Shown in pieces: positions 36,579 to 47,154 of a stretch of 64,000 nt of DNA. The notes below the pieces were generated by a model. The model worked only from the letters and a program-made list of their open reading frames with translations. It had not been told where the DNA came from and did no database searches. A program made the translations under genes and the position numbers. The stretch comes from Aphis gossypii (Eukaryota > Arthropoda > Insecta > Hemiptera > Aphididae). The stretch lies in NCBI RefSeq assembly GCF_020184175.1, contig NC_065533.1, forward strand, positions 64,084,351 through 64,148,350, in the 5' to 3' direction. The stretch's first letter is position 1. Every line of letters begins with the position of its first letter.

Positions 36579-37613
36579 TATTGACTGCTAAGATTGTTAA
36601 ATTAAATATTTTATTTTACTATTTTTTTTTTTATTAAAGTTTTAAATTTATGTTGTTTGATAAGACACTAAAAAAAGGAATTATAATTTTCTTTTCTTCA
36701 TATTATAAAATAATGTATTAATTTTATAAAATGTTGTTTTTTATTACCATAGAATTTTAAAAATGATATGTGTTATTTTTTGGTGTGTGAGTACCTACAC
36801 GATAAGTAGTTGATTTAATACTTCAATTTTCAACTTTAATATTTCAAGAGGTAAAAATTAAAAATTATCAATAGTTTTCAAAATTGTCTGGAAAAACAAA
36901 AAAATAACGAAAAACGGGAATTTTCAGGCAAAAATTTAATACATGATTCCTCATAAGTTTGTCTATTTTTATATAAAAAAAAAAAATTATCTCCCGGAAA
37001 GTCAATTAAAATTGTTATGAGTGTTTGAGCTTCAATTTTTTACATCTTGATGTCCCATGTAGTCATTTTCTTATTCTGTTGTAATTCAAAAACGAATAAT
37101 ATTACCTATAGATTCATAAAATTTACACCATGTGTTTATTTTATCAATTCCTGTACTTGATAAAATGTTTAAAATATTTTGACTCGTTTTGAGCTTTTAC
37201 GGACATTCTTAATTTTTAATTAATTAATTTTTTTTTGTCTATAAATAGAAATAAAATCATTCAATTGCAAACTTTTTTAAATAAAAATCATTATATTACC
37301 TTAATGTAACTGTCAGCCGTTCTTCAATGACAATAGTTTCTCTGAAAGTGGAGCTCGTTTCAGATATATGTGGTCTCAATAAAATCACCAACTCGTCAAA
37401 TGATTTAATCGACATACGATAGTAATTAAAAAAACGATCCGGATATTTCCTCAAGTGAGAGTATAAGCAGTGGAACTCACCCAAAGTTATTCTCTGAGCA
37501 TTGAGTGGGTGGACCCAATGAATACGTTGTCGTTCAACTGTGTCAGCAGCAAGCGCAACACATACCAACTCGACGTCATCTAAAAGTTCTAATAGTTCCA
37601 TTTCCATATCCAT
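32891..37613 (-). CDS. Harbinger transposase (HARBI1-like DDE_4), two exons, intact
   Basis: Exon 1 (37613-37300) codes an N-terminal segment (YRMSIKSFDELVILLRPHI); exon 2 (33776-32891) codes the nuclease. They join at GT/AG borders to 399 codons plus stop. Acidic residues sit in the expected contexts: NCIGAVDGKHIRI, FTIVDVGSYGREGDTNIF, LIGDEAFGIHQHL and RNVECAFGILCRKFEIF. HNYIRRRDGFEFED is the usual C-terminal block. The 3.5-kb intron contains MADF exons 2 and 3 on the opposite strand, a MITE and an interspersed repeat. No stop or frameshift is seen. Confidence 0.92.
34011..34979. mobile_element. TTAA-type MITE (piggyBac-like) inside Harbinger introns
   Basis: Inverted ends CCCTTCATTAGGCG(T)GGTC and CCCTTCGTTAGGCGCG bound 969 bases with no coding capacity. 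The left flank is TTAA (34007-34010); the right is TTAC, one base off. A third GTGGTCTAC motif lies internally near 34188. CCC ends and a TTAA site suggest a piggyBac-type non-autonomous element. Confidence 0.6.
35351..35958 (+). repeat. Interspersed repeat family A/B inside MADF intron 2
   Basis: The A end GATTCTGAACGGAGTGATGA is at 35351 and the B end, with GTACAGCAAAGCGATACCCA then a T-run, at about 35925-35958. Length matches the 1662-2287 copy. It ends about 20 bases before the exon-3 acceptor, so its T-run now forms part of the polypyrimidine tract. Confidence 0.65.
36579..37299. other. AT-rich intronic DNA of Harbinger
   Basis: This lies between the MADF stop codon and the transposase exon 1 donor. 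Segments near 36880-37230 resemble the A-rich interior of the interspersed repeat family. No gene. Confidence 0.4.
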
Positions 37614-38299
37614 ATTATATTATTTTAACACGACAAACGGTTTGTTCTGTATGACAAATGAAGTCAAACTGAAGTATTAAAACTACTACTGAGCTGTAGT
37701 ATCAAGTTTACATTTTTGCGCTAATTCCGCTACGGAAAAAACGCAAGTGTGACACCAGCCTATACAACGCGGAAATTCTGCCGCGGAACGTCCGCTGCGG
37801 ATATTCCGCAAGTGTGACACCGGCCTAAGGATTTATATACTCTATATATATAATAATAATAACCACCGTGGTCAATATTATTTTCAAATAATGCTTATCA
37901 ACAGAGACAATATAATAAGAATATAATATTGTATAATGGCTATATAATACGGCCCGGATGTTATGACGGTTATTTTTGGTTATAATATTAGAAAATTAAT
38001 GCAATTATTCAAAAACGGCATAAACACATTTTGAAGAACTATAGAAAGAAAATATTATAATTTATAGAGTGTGATTTTTATACCAAGTTCAATCTAAAAT
38101 AATAACAGATTCTTATAACAATAAGTTGTAAATAATTTAATTCGCTAAAAAAGGTGGTACCTAATAATTTAATTAATTAATTAAAATGTTGTTATCTTTA
38201 CTTTTTTTCTGTAATATATATTATTAACATAATATTATATGTAATATATTGAAGTTACAATTTTTTTTTATCAATTTGGTTATAATGAGAAACTTTTTT

Positions 38300-38868
38300 C
38301 ATTGGTCCATTAAACGTCATTATAAACGATTTCTACTGTACATAAATCAAGATATACATTTTTGGAAATTATATAAGAACAATATGTATAATTTATATAT
38401 AATTATTGTAGTATAGATATCGTAAAAAAAATATCATAAGAATATTGTATAGAAACCAGTTTTATAATATTTTGAGTGAGATATCTCATAAGTATTACAT
38501 ACAATTATATTCTACAGTTATTCTAAACAAGATATATAATGTATATTGCTATAAATGAGTTTTTAAATATTTGAACTTTGATATTTCATAGACATTTAGC
38601 TTATATATAAATGTATATATACATATTTGGATATTAGAACAATATGTTTTTATAATTGTAGTATAGATATCATTAAAAAAATATCTTAAGAATATTGTAT
38701 AAAAACCATTTTTGTAATATTTCATGTTAGATATAATGGAGATATTAGAAAAATATATAAAATTAAACATTAATTTTCAGTTATTATATTAATAATTAAA
38801 GGATATACAAAATGAAATATCTAAAAATCTACTTAGTCTAGATATCAACCGTATATTAATATACTCTA
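38300..38868. repeat. Right subterminal ATATCT-rich zone
   Basis: It contains two long related blocks (about 38400-38470 and 38650-38720), each with TAGTATAGATATC and AAATATC(A/T)TAAGAATATTG followed by TATA(G/A)AAACCA. They mirror the left subterminal zone and abut the right 13-bp terminus. Confidence 0.55.
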
Positions 38869-38881
38869 TTTGCTATGTGGG

Positions 38882-39365
38882 AAATTGTGTATTAAAATTA
38901 TGTGTAGTGATTAACATTCCTATGTATATGAGTCTTGGGATTAAAATATTTTACAAGTTATTGTAACAAGACTAGCTGCTAAAAATTAAATTAAACCGGG
39001 CATTTTTTAATGAAAAGTAATTTAAACATGATTTAAGGTACTGCATTGTGGTTATTCTGTAAATATATTTTTTTCATTTACTATTAGAAACAATTATCAA
39101 TTTTTTAATTGCATCTTGACAAAACATTGCTATTTTTTTTTTTTACATACTACTAGGTATCTATGTGTCGTGTAGAATATTTTCTTAGCATGCAAAAATA
39201 TCTTATAAAGTTATCAAAATTTTTTATAAAAATATTATTAGATACCTAGTTGGTTTATTGTTTTAAATATAGTAACATGTTTTTATAGTATTGTTTAAAT
39301 ATTTCATAATTGTTTAAGTGTTCTTGTCTTACATTCACACATACTACTTCCTAATACCAAACATT
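38882..39365. other. AT-rich intergenic DNA
   Basis: No features recognised between the CACTA-like element and the LINE tail. Confidence 0.4.
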
Positions 39366-39484
39366 AATTAATTAATTATTTATTTATTTATTTATTTATT
39401 ACAATACGGGACGAACCCTTTAGTACATGAATATAATAATATAATAATAACAGTTTTAGTAGCATATGGAAACGTGGCTCAATA

Positions 39485-41614
39485 TCAGAGAGAGAATGAA
39501 GGGTCAGTGTTGGCAATGCGCATAAGACGAATGATCTGTGAGTTAAGATAGTAGTTAGAGGAAGAGAAAGGTATATGAAATGGAACAGATGATCGTGTAC
39601 AGCGAGAGGGGACATTAAATGAGACTTGGGATAGTAATTCAGGACTATCAATTTTAGATGAAAGAAGATTGGATAGAAATGTCAAGTTAGTTGAAAGACG
39701 ACGATCGGTGAGGCTTTCTAAGGAAAGGAGGCGTTGGATTGGCGTGTAGTCGTGAGGTGGGCAGACTATCTTTAGTTTGTAAGCAGCTTGACGGAGGAAT
39801 TTTCTTTGAACCCTTTCAATCATGGTACGTGCGGAAGCGGTGGACGGGTCCCAGAGGACGGAACCATACTCAAGGATGGGACGGACTAGGGAGCAAAAAA
39901 GAGTTTTTAGAGGGGAGAGCAAGTGGAAGTCTGAAGAGACACGGTTTATGAAACCTAGCAATTTAAGAGCCTTGCAACATATTATCTGAATATGCATATT
40001 AGGGCACAGGTTCCGCGTGAGAGTAAACCCTAAATCCTTTACATAATTATTACAGGTTGTTAAGGCGGTATTGTTTACGGTGTAAATATGCTCGATTACA
40101 GTATTAATACGACTAAAAGTCATTACTGAACATTTAGCTATATTAAGAGCTAACCCCAAAGATTCACCCCACGCAGCTAATCGCTGAAGGTCGTTTTGAA
40201 GAAGGTGACAGTCAGAGATGGATTTTATACGGAAAAAGATTTTCATATCATCAGCAAAGATAAGAAGTTTGGAATGTTGGAGGACGGAGACCGCTGAGTT
40301 TACGAATAGGGCAAACAGAAGTGGAGAAAGAACAGCACCTTGTGGTACACCTGAGGAGGGGGTAAAGCGGTCTGAAGAGGTGGAATCAACAGTTACCCAT
40401 TGAATCCTATTTGTAATGTATGAGCGAAACCAGGAAAGTAACGGTTCACCGATTCCTATAGAGTCTAGAGTCGACATAAGATGATTATGATCAACACGAT
40501 CGAAAGCCTTGGAGAAATCTGTGTAGATTACATCTACTTGGCAGTTATCGCGAAAAGAATCATATATATATGAATGAAGACTAAGGTTACAAGTGATAGT
40601 TGATCTACCAGGACGGAAGCCATGCTGCTCATCAATTAGAATATGATTCAAGGGAGAACGAATCGAGTTAAGAACAAGTGTTTCAAGTATTTTAGATAAA
40701 TGAGGGAGGATAGTTATGGGACGATAGTTTGAAACATCATTTGAATCACCAGACTTAAGTATGGGTCTAATAGAGCCAAGTTTAAGTGCAGACGGAAAGA
40801 TACCCGAGTCAATAGAACGCCTAAACAATAACCATAACGGTTCTGCAAGAACAGATCGAAGTTTGTACAAGAAATCACCCTGGATACCATCAGGACCAAC
40901 AGACTTAACATTGCGAAGGGAACATAAGCATTTGTAGACGTCACTGATTGAAAAATAGGCATTAGACGGGAGCGGAAAGAGGCAGATAGGATGTAATGTT
41001 TGGGATGGAGTCGGTGAAGGCTGGGTGAACACGGATGAAAAATATGCAGCAAAAAGGTTAGCAGTGTCGGAAAGAGATGTACTTTGTTTGCCATGTAGTG
41101 AAACACATAAAGGTATAGATTGGGAAGAGCGGTTTTTTCTAATAAAACTCCAAAAGTATTGTGGGTTATGCAATAGGGAGGATTCGGTACGTGAGACAAA
41201 ATTGCGGTAGCATTGTTTGGAGATGAATTTAAATTTAGCGCGAAGAAGTGAAAAATGCTTGTAATCTGATAATAGCTGGGATGACTTAAATTTGGCATGA
41301 GCGCGAGATTTAGCAAACACTAGTTCTTTGAGCTCCTTAGTGTACCAAGAGGGGAAAGTGGAGGGACGAAAAGAGATTTTAGGAACAAAAGTTAAAATTG
41401 AATAATGGAGAGCATCAAGGAAGACAGACATGGAATCATCAGGTGAGTATGACAGAAAGGTACTTTTCCAATTGAAATAGTTAAAGAAATTAGTGATCTG
41501 CGTGTAATCAGCCTTATTAAAGTTGTAAAATGATTTGAGGGAGGCAGATTGAGGAGCATGAATGGGGAGATTTATAGAGAGTGAGAGAGGTGGATGGTAC
41601 GAATCAGCAGGCAC
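39485..41614 (-). pseudogene. LINE ORF2, reverse transcriptase part
   Basis: This 709-codon open frame has the RT fingers and palm in order: NYRPITILPHLSKILE, QHGFRPGRST, YTDFSKAFDRVDH, SSGVPQGAVLSPLLFALF and LLIFADDMKIFF with the catalytic FADD. A C-terminal region ends RPILEYGSVLWDP and RVQRKFLRQAAYK, usual for Jockey/CR1 ORF2. Domains are intact, but the frame is offset from the endonuclease by one base, so the copy cannot make full ORF2 without frameshifting. It normally nicks the target and copies element RNA at the break. Confidence 0.85.
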
Positions 41615-41640
41615 GGCAGGGTCAAGAGCATGTTTAACAG

Positions 41641-42336
41641 TTATGGAGTTAAGGTAGAGAATATGAGATCGAGAAGAGAGTGGTGAGAATTTAATATATA
41701 GTTATGTTGGAAGAATCCATGAATGGCGAGTCCTTCAGGAATGGTAGTATATTCAGAGATTGTTTGCGATAGGAAACATAGGCCATGTGTATCATTTGAC
41801 CATGAAATAAATGGAAGATTATAATCACCAGTGAGGATAAGACTATGGTTTGGGTAGTTTTGAATAATAAAATCAATTGTATTTAGATGAGTAGTATAAA
41901 GTTCAAGGGGCGACGAGGGTGATATATAAACACTGCAAATTATAATATTTAAGGAGTTAAGAGAGAAGCGGACAAATAATTGCTCAACATTATTATAAGG
42001 TAGGATAAGGGGGGAAGAATCTATGTCTTTACGAACAGCTACTAACACACCACCACCGCGATTAAAGGAGCTGGTTTGTGGAGATCTGTGTATATTGTAA
42101 TTAACGAGACCAAGCTCAGAAGAGTAAAAATTATTAGAGAGCCAAGTTTCCGTAAGAGCAATAAAGAAATAGTTAAAACATGAAGTATTACAATTAAAAT
42201 TTACAAGTTTGGTACGAAGGCCACGACAATTCTGGTAGAATCCATTGATGTTGCATGTAATGGGGGTGTTGGCGATGTTTATTGTTGAGGATGATGTTGA
42301 ACTCGGATGTCGTTTTTTGAACGGGAAATTACGCAC
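41641..42336 (-). pseudogene. LINE ORF2, AP-type endonuclease part
   Basis: The frame contains FYQNCRGLRTKL, IALTETWLS, GGGVLVAVRKD and LILTGDYNLP, the ordered motifs of the exonuclease-endonuclease-phosphatase fold with catalytic Glu and Asp. It overlaps ORF1 by 58 bases and closes at a stop at 41641. The sequence following in the next frame is a normal linker to RT, so a single-base change in the A/T run near 41650 splits ORF2. Confidence 0.83.
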
Positions 42337-43163
42337 GGAGAACCGTTTTTGAACGTGATGGTTAGGTTATTTTCGCCTGCAGCAACTCGACGATCTAGCT
42401 CAAGGTGACAGGTACGGAGTTGTTGACGTTCGAGTAAAGTTTTGTCACGTACAATGCTAGTAAGTGGTAGAAGAGACAAATTTTGGATTTTGGCTTGACG
42501 ATAGGACGTTAGAACAGCAGAAGCAGCTTCACAGGAGCCAAAAATAACTTTTAGAGGACGAGTTGAAGTTGAAGTTGGTTTACCAAGTCGAAACGATTTG
42601 AAATCAGAATTTAAATCGGCAGAGAGTTTAGAAAATATACCACGTACCGAGACCTTATCGTCGTTGATTTTAGTAGGGAGATCACTCGACGTGGATTCAG
42701 GTAGACCATACATAATGATATTGAGTTTGCATCGATCCCGCTCGGTAAATTCTTGTAAGACATCCGAAATTTGAGTGGGTGGGACAGTTGATAGGTTTGA
42801 AGTATTTGACTCTAAAGTTAGAACTTTAGATTCAAGGAGGTCAACTTTGGTACGGAGCTCTGAAATTTCGAGTAAGAGCGAATCAAATCGCGAGGTAAGA
42901 GCATTGATACTCGTTTTAAGGTCTGAACATAAGGATTTATGGCCAGCCAACAATTTATCTTGAGATGATTGGATATGTTCGATAGCTTTTAAGATGTCAT
43001 AGTTCGAAGTGCAATTCTTAGAAGTAGTGGAAGCTGTAGAACCCGAACGGAGAGCAGGTGGTGAAGGCCTGGACATAGTTAGAAGTGGAAAAGAACGAAA
43101 ATATATGTTGAGGGAAAAATGGCGTGCACTACGACACGCTGTATAAGATAAGTTTCTGTGCAC
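42279..43163 (-). CDS. LINE ORF1, coiled-coil nucleic-acid-binding protein
   Basis: The frame is 294 codons; a second Met at 43076 (MSRPSPPALRSGS) is the likelier start. A heptad-like stretch (LLLEISELRTKVDLLESKVL) around residues 95-125 suggests a trimerising coiled coil. An RRM-like section follows (CKLNIIMYGLPES, RPLKVIFGSCEAA) and then a basic C-terminal part (RQQLRTCHLELDRR). No CCHC knuckle is visible. It would coat LINE RNA in the cytoplasm. No interruption seen. Confidence 0.72.
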   Translation of the reverse strand: MHRNLSYTACRSARHFSLNIYFRSFPLLTMSRPSPPALRSGSTASTTSKNCTSNYDILKAIEHIQSSQDKLLAGHKSLCSDLKTSINALTSRFDSLLLEISELRTKVDLLESKVLTLESNTSNLSTVPPTQISDVLQEFTERDRCKLNIIMYGLPESTSSDLPTKINDDKVSVRGIFSKLSADLNSDFKSFRLGKPTSTSTRPLKVIFGSCEAASAVLTSYRQAKIQNLSLLPLTSIVRDKTLLERQQLRTCHLELDRRVAAGENNLTITFKNGSPCVISRSKNDIRVQHHPQQ

Positions 43164-43211
43164 ACAGTGTATATGATGAGAGCGAACGGGTCGTATCTCA
43201 AATCGGCAAAC

Positions 43212-43440
43212 GTAATTACCGGGGGCGCGATAATGCAGTCCGTATGTCCGTCGAGCAGGTAATAATATAAGTAAAAACTTACGTAATTACGGCGGCCGTG
43301 TATAAGTATGGGGAAACCACAGTAATTGCCGGGCAGCGCGATAATGCAGTCCGTATGTCCGTCGAGCAGATTAATATAAATAAAAACTTACGTAATTACG
43401 GCGGTCGAGTATAAGTATGGGGAAACCACAGTAATTGTCC
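43212..43440 (-). repeat. LINE 5' tandem units, about 110 bp each
   Basis: Two units start at 43212 and 43322 and a third start is seen at 43431. Each begins GTAATT(A/G)CCGGG and contains GCGATAATGCAGTCCGTATG and a CTTACGTAATTACGGCGG block. They lie upstream of ORF1 on the coding strand, where 5' monomers with promoter activity are found in some LINEs. Confidence 0.7.
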
Positions 43441-43500
43441 TTGTGGGGAGAGTTTTGGGCGAACTGACACAAAAATGACACCAATCAAGGGACGCACTTA

Positions 43501-43940
43501 AGACAAAACAGTTAAAACAAAGTACGTAAAAAACTGGCTACTATAAGCAGAAATATGAACAAAAGAGTCGGGAGCGATTCTATTATATTACACACGAGAG
43601 TTATATATTATACATGTACATTTATATTGTAGTAATCATTTAGCTCTACAAATAGTGATACTTTTGAATAATAAATTTAGTTAAATACTTTTTTAATGCC
43701 CTTTAGTTTGACGAAATAGTTATTTCCAGACATTTTAACTATTATTATTAAAATAGTCAACTATTATACAAATTGGTAGTTAACCTAAGTTGAACTTTTT
43801 CAACTTACTGAAGTTAATGTTTAATATATTTTAATTTTATAATTTTTGACACAACAAACAGAAGAAATCATTAATTTCGTAATTAACAATTCTGTCTTCT
43901 TTAGGAATGCAACTGATGGCTATCCAGCGACAACACAAAG
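43501..43940. other. Intergenic DNA between LINE and MULE
   Basis: AT-rich, nothing recognised. Confidence 0.35.
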
Positions 43941-43954
43941 AAAACCGTGTATTC

Positions 43955-44080
43955 CCACGTCGCCGAAACCTAATTTGCCGAATCCCAATTCGCCGACACC
44001 CCAGTTCGCCGACATCCCAGTTCGCCGACTATTTATTTACATGTTCCCAATTTGCCGACTCCCAATTCGCCGACTTATTA
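43955..44080. repeat. MULE left subterminal motif array
   Basis: About six copies of TTYGCCGAC/CCCAATTCGCCGAC in 125 bases. Open frames here (43846-44098) are products of the array, not genes. Confidence 0.75.
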
Positions 44081-44396
44081 AAAAATAAAAGTAAATAAAA
44101 ATGTATCATGTATAAATGGTTATCGTTATTAATACATTAAGTCAGTAGATACATTATTAATTAATTATTATATATAAAATAAAAGTAAATATAAATTGTT
44201 CATGTATAAACGGTCAGTAGATAAAAGTAAGTATAAATTATTGTTCATATATAAATGGTCAGTAGATAATATACTATATAAAAATAAAAGTAATTATAAA
44301 TAATATGCATGTATAAAATATAGTCAGTAAATATGTTATATAAATATATAAAAAAAAAAGTAAATATAAATAAAAAAAAATTATAAAATTATTGTA
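44081..44396. repeat. Irregular tandem units with GTCAGTAGAT
   Basis: About four degenerate units contain AAAAGTAAATATAAAT, CATGTATAAATGGT and GTCAGTAGAT/GTCAGTAAAT. Confidence 0.5.
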
Positions 44397-46932
44397 TGAT
44401 TATATGATATTTTATTATATCGACATACTCTATTAAAGAGATTTCTTCTGATTTCAATCTGAAAAAAATAAAACTTAATTAAATAATAACTATTATACAC
44501 GTAAAAATTAATTATTTTATAATATTTACCTATCCTTTGCATTTTTTAATCTTTCTTCAAGCTTTCGAAATTTCATTTTAGTTAGTGGTTTTGGATTACC
44601 ATTTTTTTGGGCTTGTAGATCAATTTCAAAATTTTGTTGTTGATTTTTTATTTCAGTTATCAACACAAATATGTTCGGCTTTGGTCGACTTATACTCCGG
44701 TTTAAAGCTGCATGCCAACCTTCTAGGTGGTTAGTTGTCCGTGTCCTATCGGTGTTGAAATGATTCCATATTTTCCGGTCAAACATGCATGCATCACTAT
44801 TCAAATATGTATCCACAAAATAGTCCATAATTTTTATAACGTCTAAAAATAAGTAAATATTATATAATATTCTAGTCAAATTATAATTAAATCGTTTTCA
44901 GTTACTTTCATTAACTGGTGCTTCAGCATGAATAATTGACCAACACTCATCTATTTCATCGATAGGCACCAGAGCTAAGGCACATATTCTCCGAACAGTT
45001 TTTTTTACTTCATCGTTGTATGTATAATCGTGCACTAAACCAACTTTTTGTACTTGACGCCATATAGATTGCCCAAAATGAAAAAGGCATCCTTTTATTT
45101 CTATGTTATATCCAAATGAATCTCGTATAGCAACAATCATTCTTATTTCAAAATCGATTTGAAATGTTTTGGGCTTGAAAGCCAAATCATTTCTCAAAGC
45201 AGCTTCTTTAATTATATTAAACATCCTCGTATAGGTATTAGTGCTTTTATTTGATAAAAGAGCATAAACCTAAATATATAAATATAAATATAAAAACATT
45301 ATATTTAAATATAATAATTAAAATTAAATATTAATAATATTAATAAAATTCAAACGCACATAAAATTTTTCCTATAATGATGTTATGAGTTTTCTCTATA
45401 GCTACTTGAAGGAAAACTTATGGAAAACTTTGTGTTATAATTTAAATCCTTAGTTATGAACACAAAAAATTTTATGATTTTTCAACTTCAAAATTACTTG
45501 CAAATTTTCGCGTTTTCGACAGATTTCGTAAAAGTTTGAACTATAAACGTTTATAAAAAAAATTGTGACTAACGATTTTTAATTTTTTTTAGCTCCAATA
45601 AAAACAACTCATAAGGAACCTTGTATTAAATTTTCAAAACTTTTTGGTCATCCAAAAATTTTTTATCCACACTTTAAAAAAAATTTCTCAAAAAAATTGA
45701 AAATTTCAGTGGTCTATAAATAACTCAAAAAAAGTCAAAATTTTTTGAAAATTTAACTATGTACAGATACTACTGACATTAACATTTGGTGAAAATTTTA
45801 AGTATTTTCAGTGATTAATTTTTGAATTACAACCATAAAAAAAAATCGATTTGGTCGAAAACTGGTTTTGCGTAAAATTTGCCGTTTTTCCGTCATTTAT
45901 TTTTTGTTTTTCTCGATTTTTTTGAAAACTGTTGGAAAATGTTAACTTTTAACCTCTATAATGCATCAAGGATATTCACTTTTACATGTACACAGACACA
46001 AAAAAAAAAACATACATCATTGTAAAATCAATACATTCATCACTTCGTTCAGAATCTAAAATGTGCTACATATTTTAAATGATAACATACTAACCATTGG
46101 CACCATAACACCCATTACAAAACAGTGTAATGTGTATATTTGCATAAATAATTTTGGGGCAGATTTAAATGTACCATCCATGAAAACAATTTCACTGCTA
46201 CAAAGTCGTTTTAAAAATCCTTCTGTTCCAAATATAATTATTTTATCATCATTTCCTTCTGAACCTAAATAATGTATATACATAATATACATACCAGCAA
46301 GAGAAATTATGGAATAGGTATATTTAAATTTTAAAATAATGTAAAATAATTACCTAATAAAAAATCTATCCCATCGTTTGTAGAACGCCAGTCACCTTCA
46401 ATCGTTAAATCGCATAATTTCGACGGTAAAGGGGGAATCATTTTCATTTTTTTTCTGTAACCGGAACTTTTTATGCTAGTAAATACTGGAATAGCATCTA
46501 CAATTTCAGAGTTTGTAGCACATTGTATTCCTGAAGTAATTACAGATCTCCTTATTTCTTTAAATGCTTTAGGTACTGGTTTTGTTGGATTATTCGAAAT
46601 TTCCTCCTTCATTAATTATATTTAAAAAAAGCACTTATAATTTATAAAATATGCATCTTTTTTTAATTTTTTTAATTTTAATAAATACAAATATTACTTA
46701 CTTTCAGTTTATTTCTAAAACCACGATTCGCTAACTCAACTCCATGTGTTAGGTGATCGTGTTTTTTCGACAATACAACATCAGTATTGTTTTTTAAAAT
46801 AGCACTACCGCCGCAATTTTGAATACATTTATAATATTCAGTTGTGTCCCGTATTCTATCAATGCGATGAATAAAATTATCGACCACTAGTAAATCTCGT
46901 TCTTTTTCAGATTTGATTTTATACCATTCCAT
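44397..46932 (-). CDS. MULE transposase with N-terminal FLYWCH finger, six exons
   Basis: Inferred minus-strand exons: 46932-46702, about 46600-46352, about 46268-46092, 45272-about 44910, 44848-44531, and about 44460-44397. Exon 1 has a FLYWCH-type Cys/His finger (YYKCIQNCGGSAIL ... HDHLTHG). Exon 3 has the first catalytic Asp (FMDGTFKSAPKLF). Exon 4 has the second (FQIDFEIRMIVAI) and the C-x2-H mark CLFHFGQSIWRQV. Exon 5 has the Glu context NHLEGWHAALNRS. No stop breaks these exons, so the copy may be functional; the last exon is short and less certain. Intron 3 contains a repeat insertion. Confidence 0.75.
45360..46058 (-). repeat. Interspersed repeat family A/B in a MULE intron
   Basis: The A end lies at about 46010-46058 in reverse orientation. 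The interior has the A-rich AAAATTGAAAATTTCAGTGG type sequence shared with other copies. The left edge is poorly defined. Confidence 0.55.
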
Positions 46933-47154
46933 TTTTAATTAAATTTTTAATAAGAATAAAGCACTTTTCAATATAGTTATCCTAAAGTTCGCTGTAACGA
47001 CGGCTGGATTGAACTAAATTCATCGATCTATACTACATGACGTGGATTTTATATTTTTATATGTGGAAAAACATTTAAACATTGAACTTATATCGATAAT
47101 TTACCATAATAATATTATTGCTACCTATCTTATCCGTTTTTGATAAAATCATTG

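Larger units (their letters stand above)
32139..37825. mobile_element. PIF/Harbinger element with two interleaved genes
   Basis: The TIR starts GGCCGGTGTCACACTTGCGG at both ends and remains similar for about 45 bases (GGAATATCCGCAGCGGACG region). The 3-bp TSD TAA flanks it at 32136-32138 and 37826-37828, as expected for Harbinger (TWA). It encodes a HARBI1-like transposase (minus) and a MADF-BESS protein (plus), the usual two-gene complement. An extra partial copy of the terminal tip occurs at 37741-37762. A MITE and an interspersed repeat sit in introns. Both coding sequences look intact. Confidence 0.93.
25343..38881 (-). mobile_element. CACTA/EnSpm-like element, 13.5 kb including nested Harbinger
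   Basis: The left end is CCCATATAGCAAA and the reverse complement of the right end is CCCACATAGCAAA. Both are followed by several hundred bases crowded with ATATCT/AGATAT words (25380-25770 and 38300-38868), the subterminal architecture typical of CACTA elements. Inside are a TNP2-like transposase and a DUF4806 gene, both on the minus strand. The flanks (caa / aaa) match at two of three bases. Removing the nested Harbinger leaves about 7.85 kb. The ends do not read the classic CACTA, so the superfamily rests on the transposase and the end structure. Confidence 0.65.
39366..43500 (-). mobile_element. Non-LTR retrotransposon (CR1/Jockey group), near full length
   Basis: In minus-strand order: a 5' region with about two copies of a 110-bp unit, ORF1, an endonuclease segment overlapping ORF1 in another frame, RT, and a 3' tail of TAAA/TAAT-type short repeats (39366-39400 on the plus strand). 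No LTRs. The 5' limit is uncertain and target duplications were not identified. Clade assignment comes from endonuclease and RT motifs and is approximate. Confidence 0.85.

Noticed and set aside
39739..42963. Plus-strand frames of 60-70 codons
   Set aside because: Antisense shadows of LINE ORF1 and ORF2.
43846..44098. Two plus-strand frames rich in Pro/Asn/Arg
   Set aside because: They are translations of the MULE subterminal motif array, as the periodic residues show.
44081..44396. Possible CRISPR-like array from spaced repeats
   Set aside because: Units are degenerate and irregularly spaced in a eukaryotic transposon; no direct-repeat/spacer regularity.
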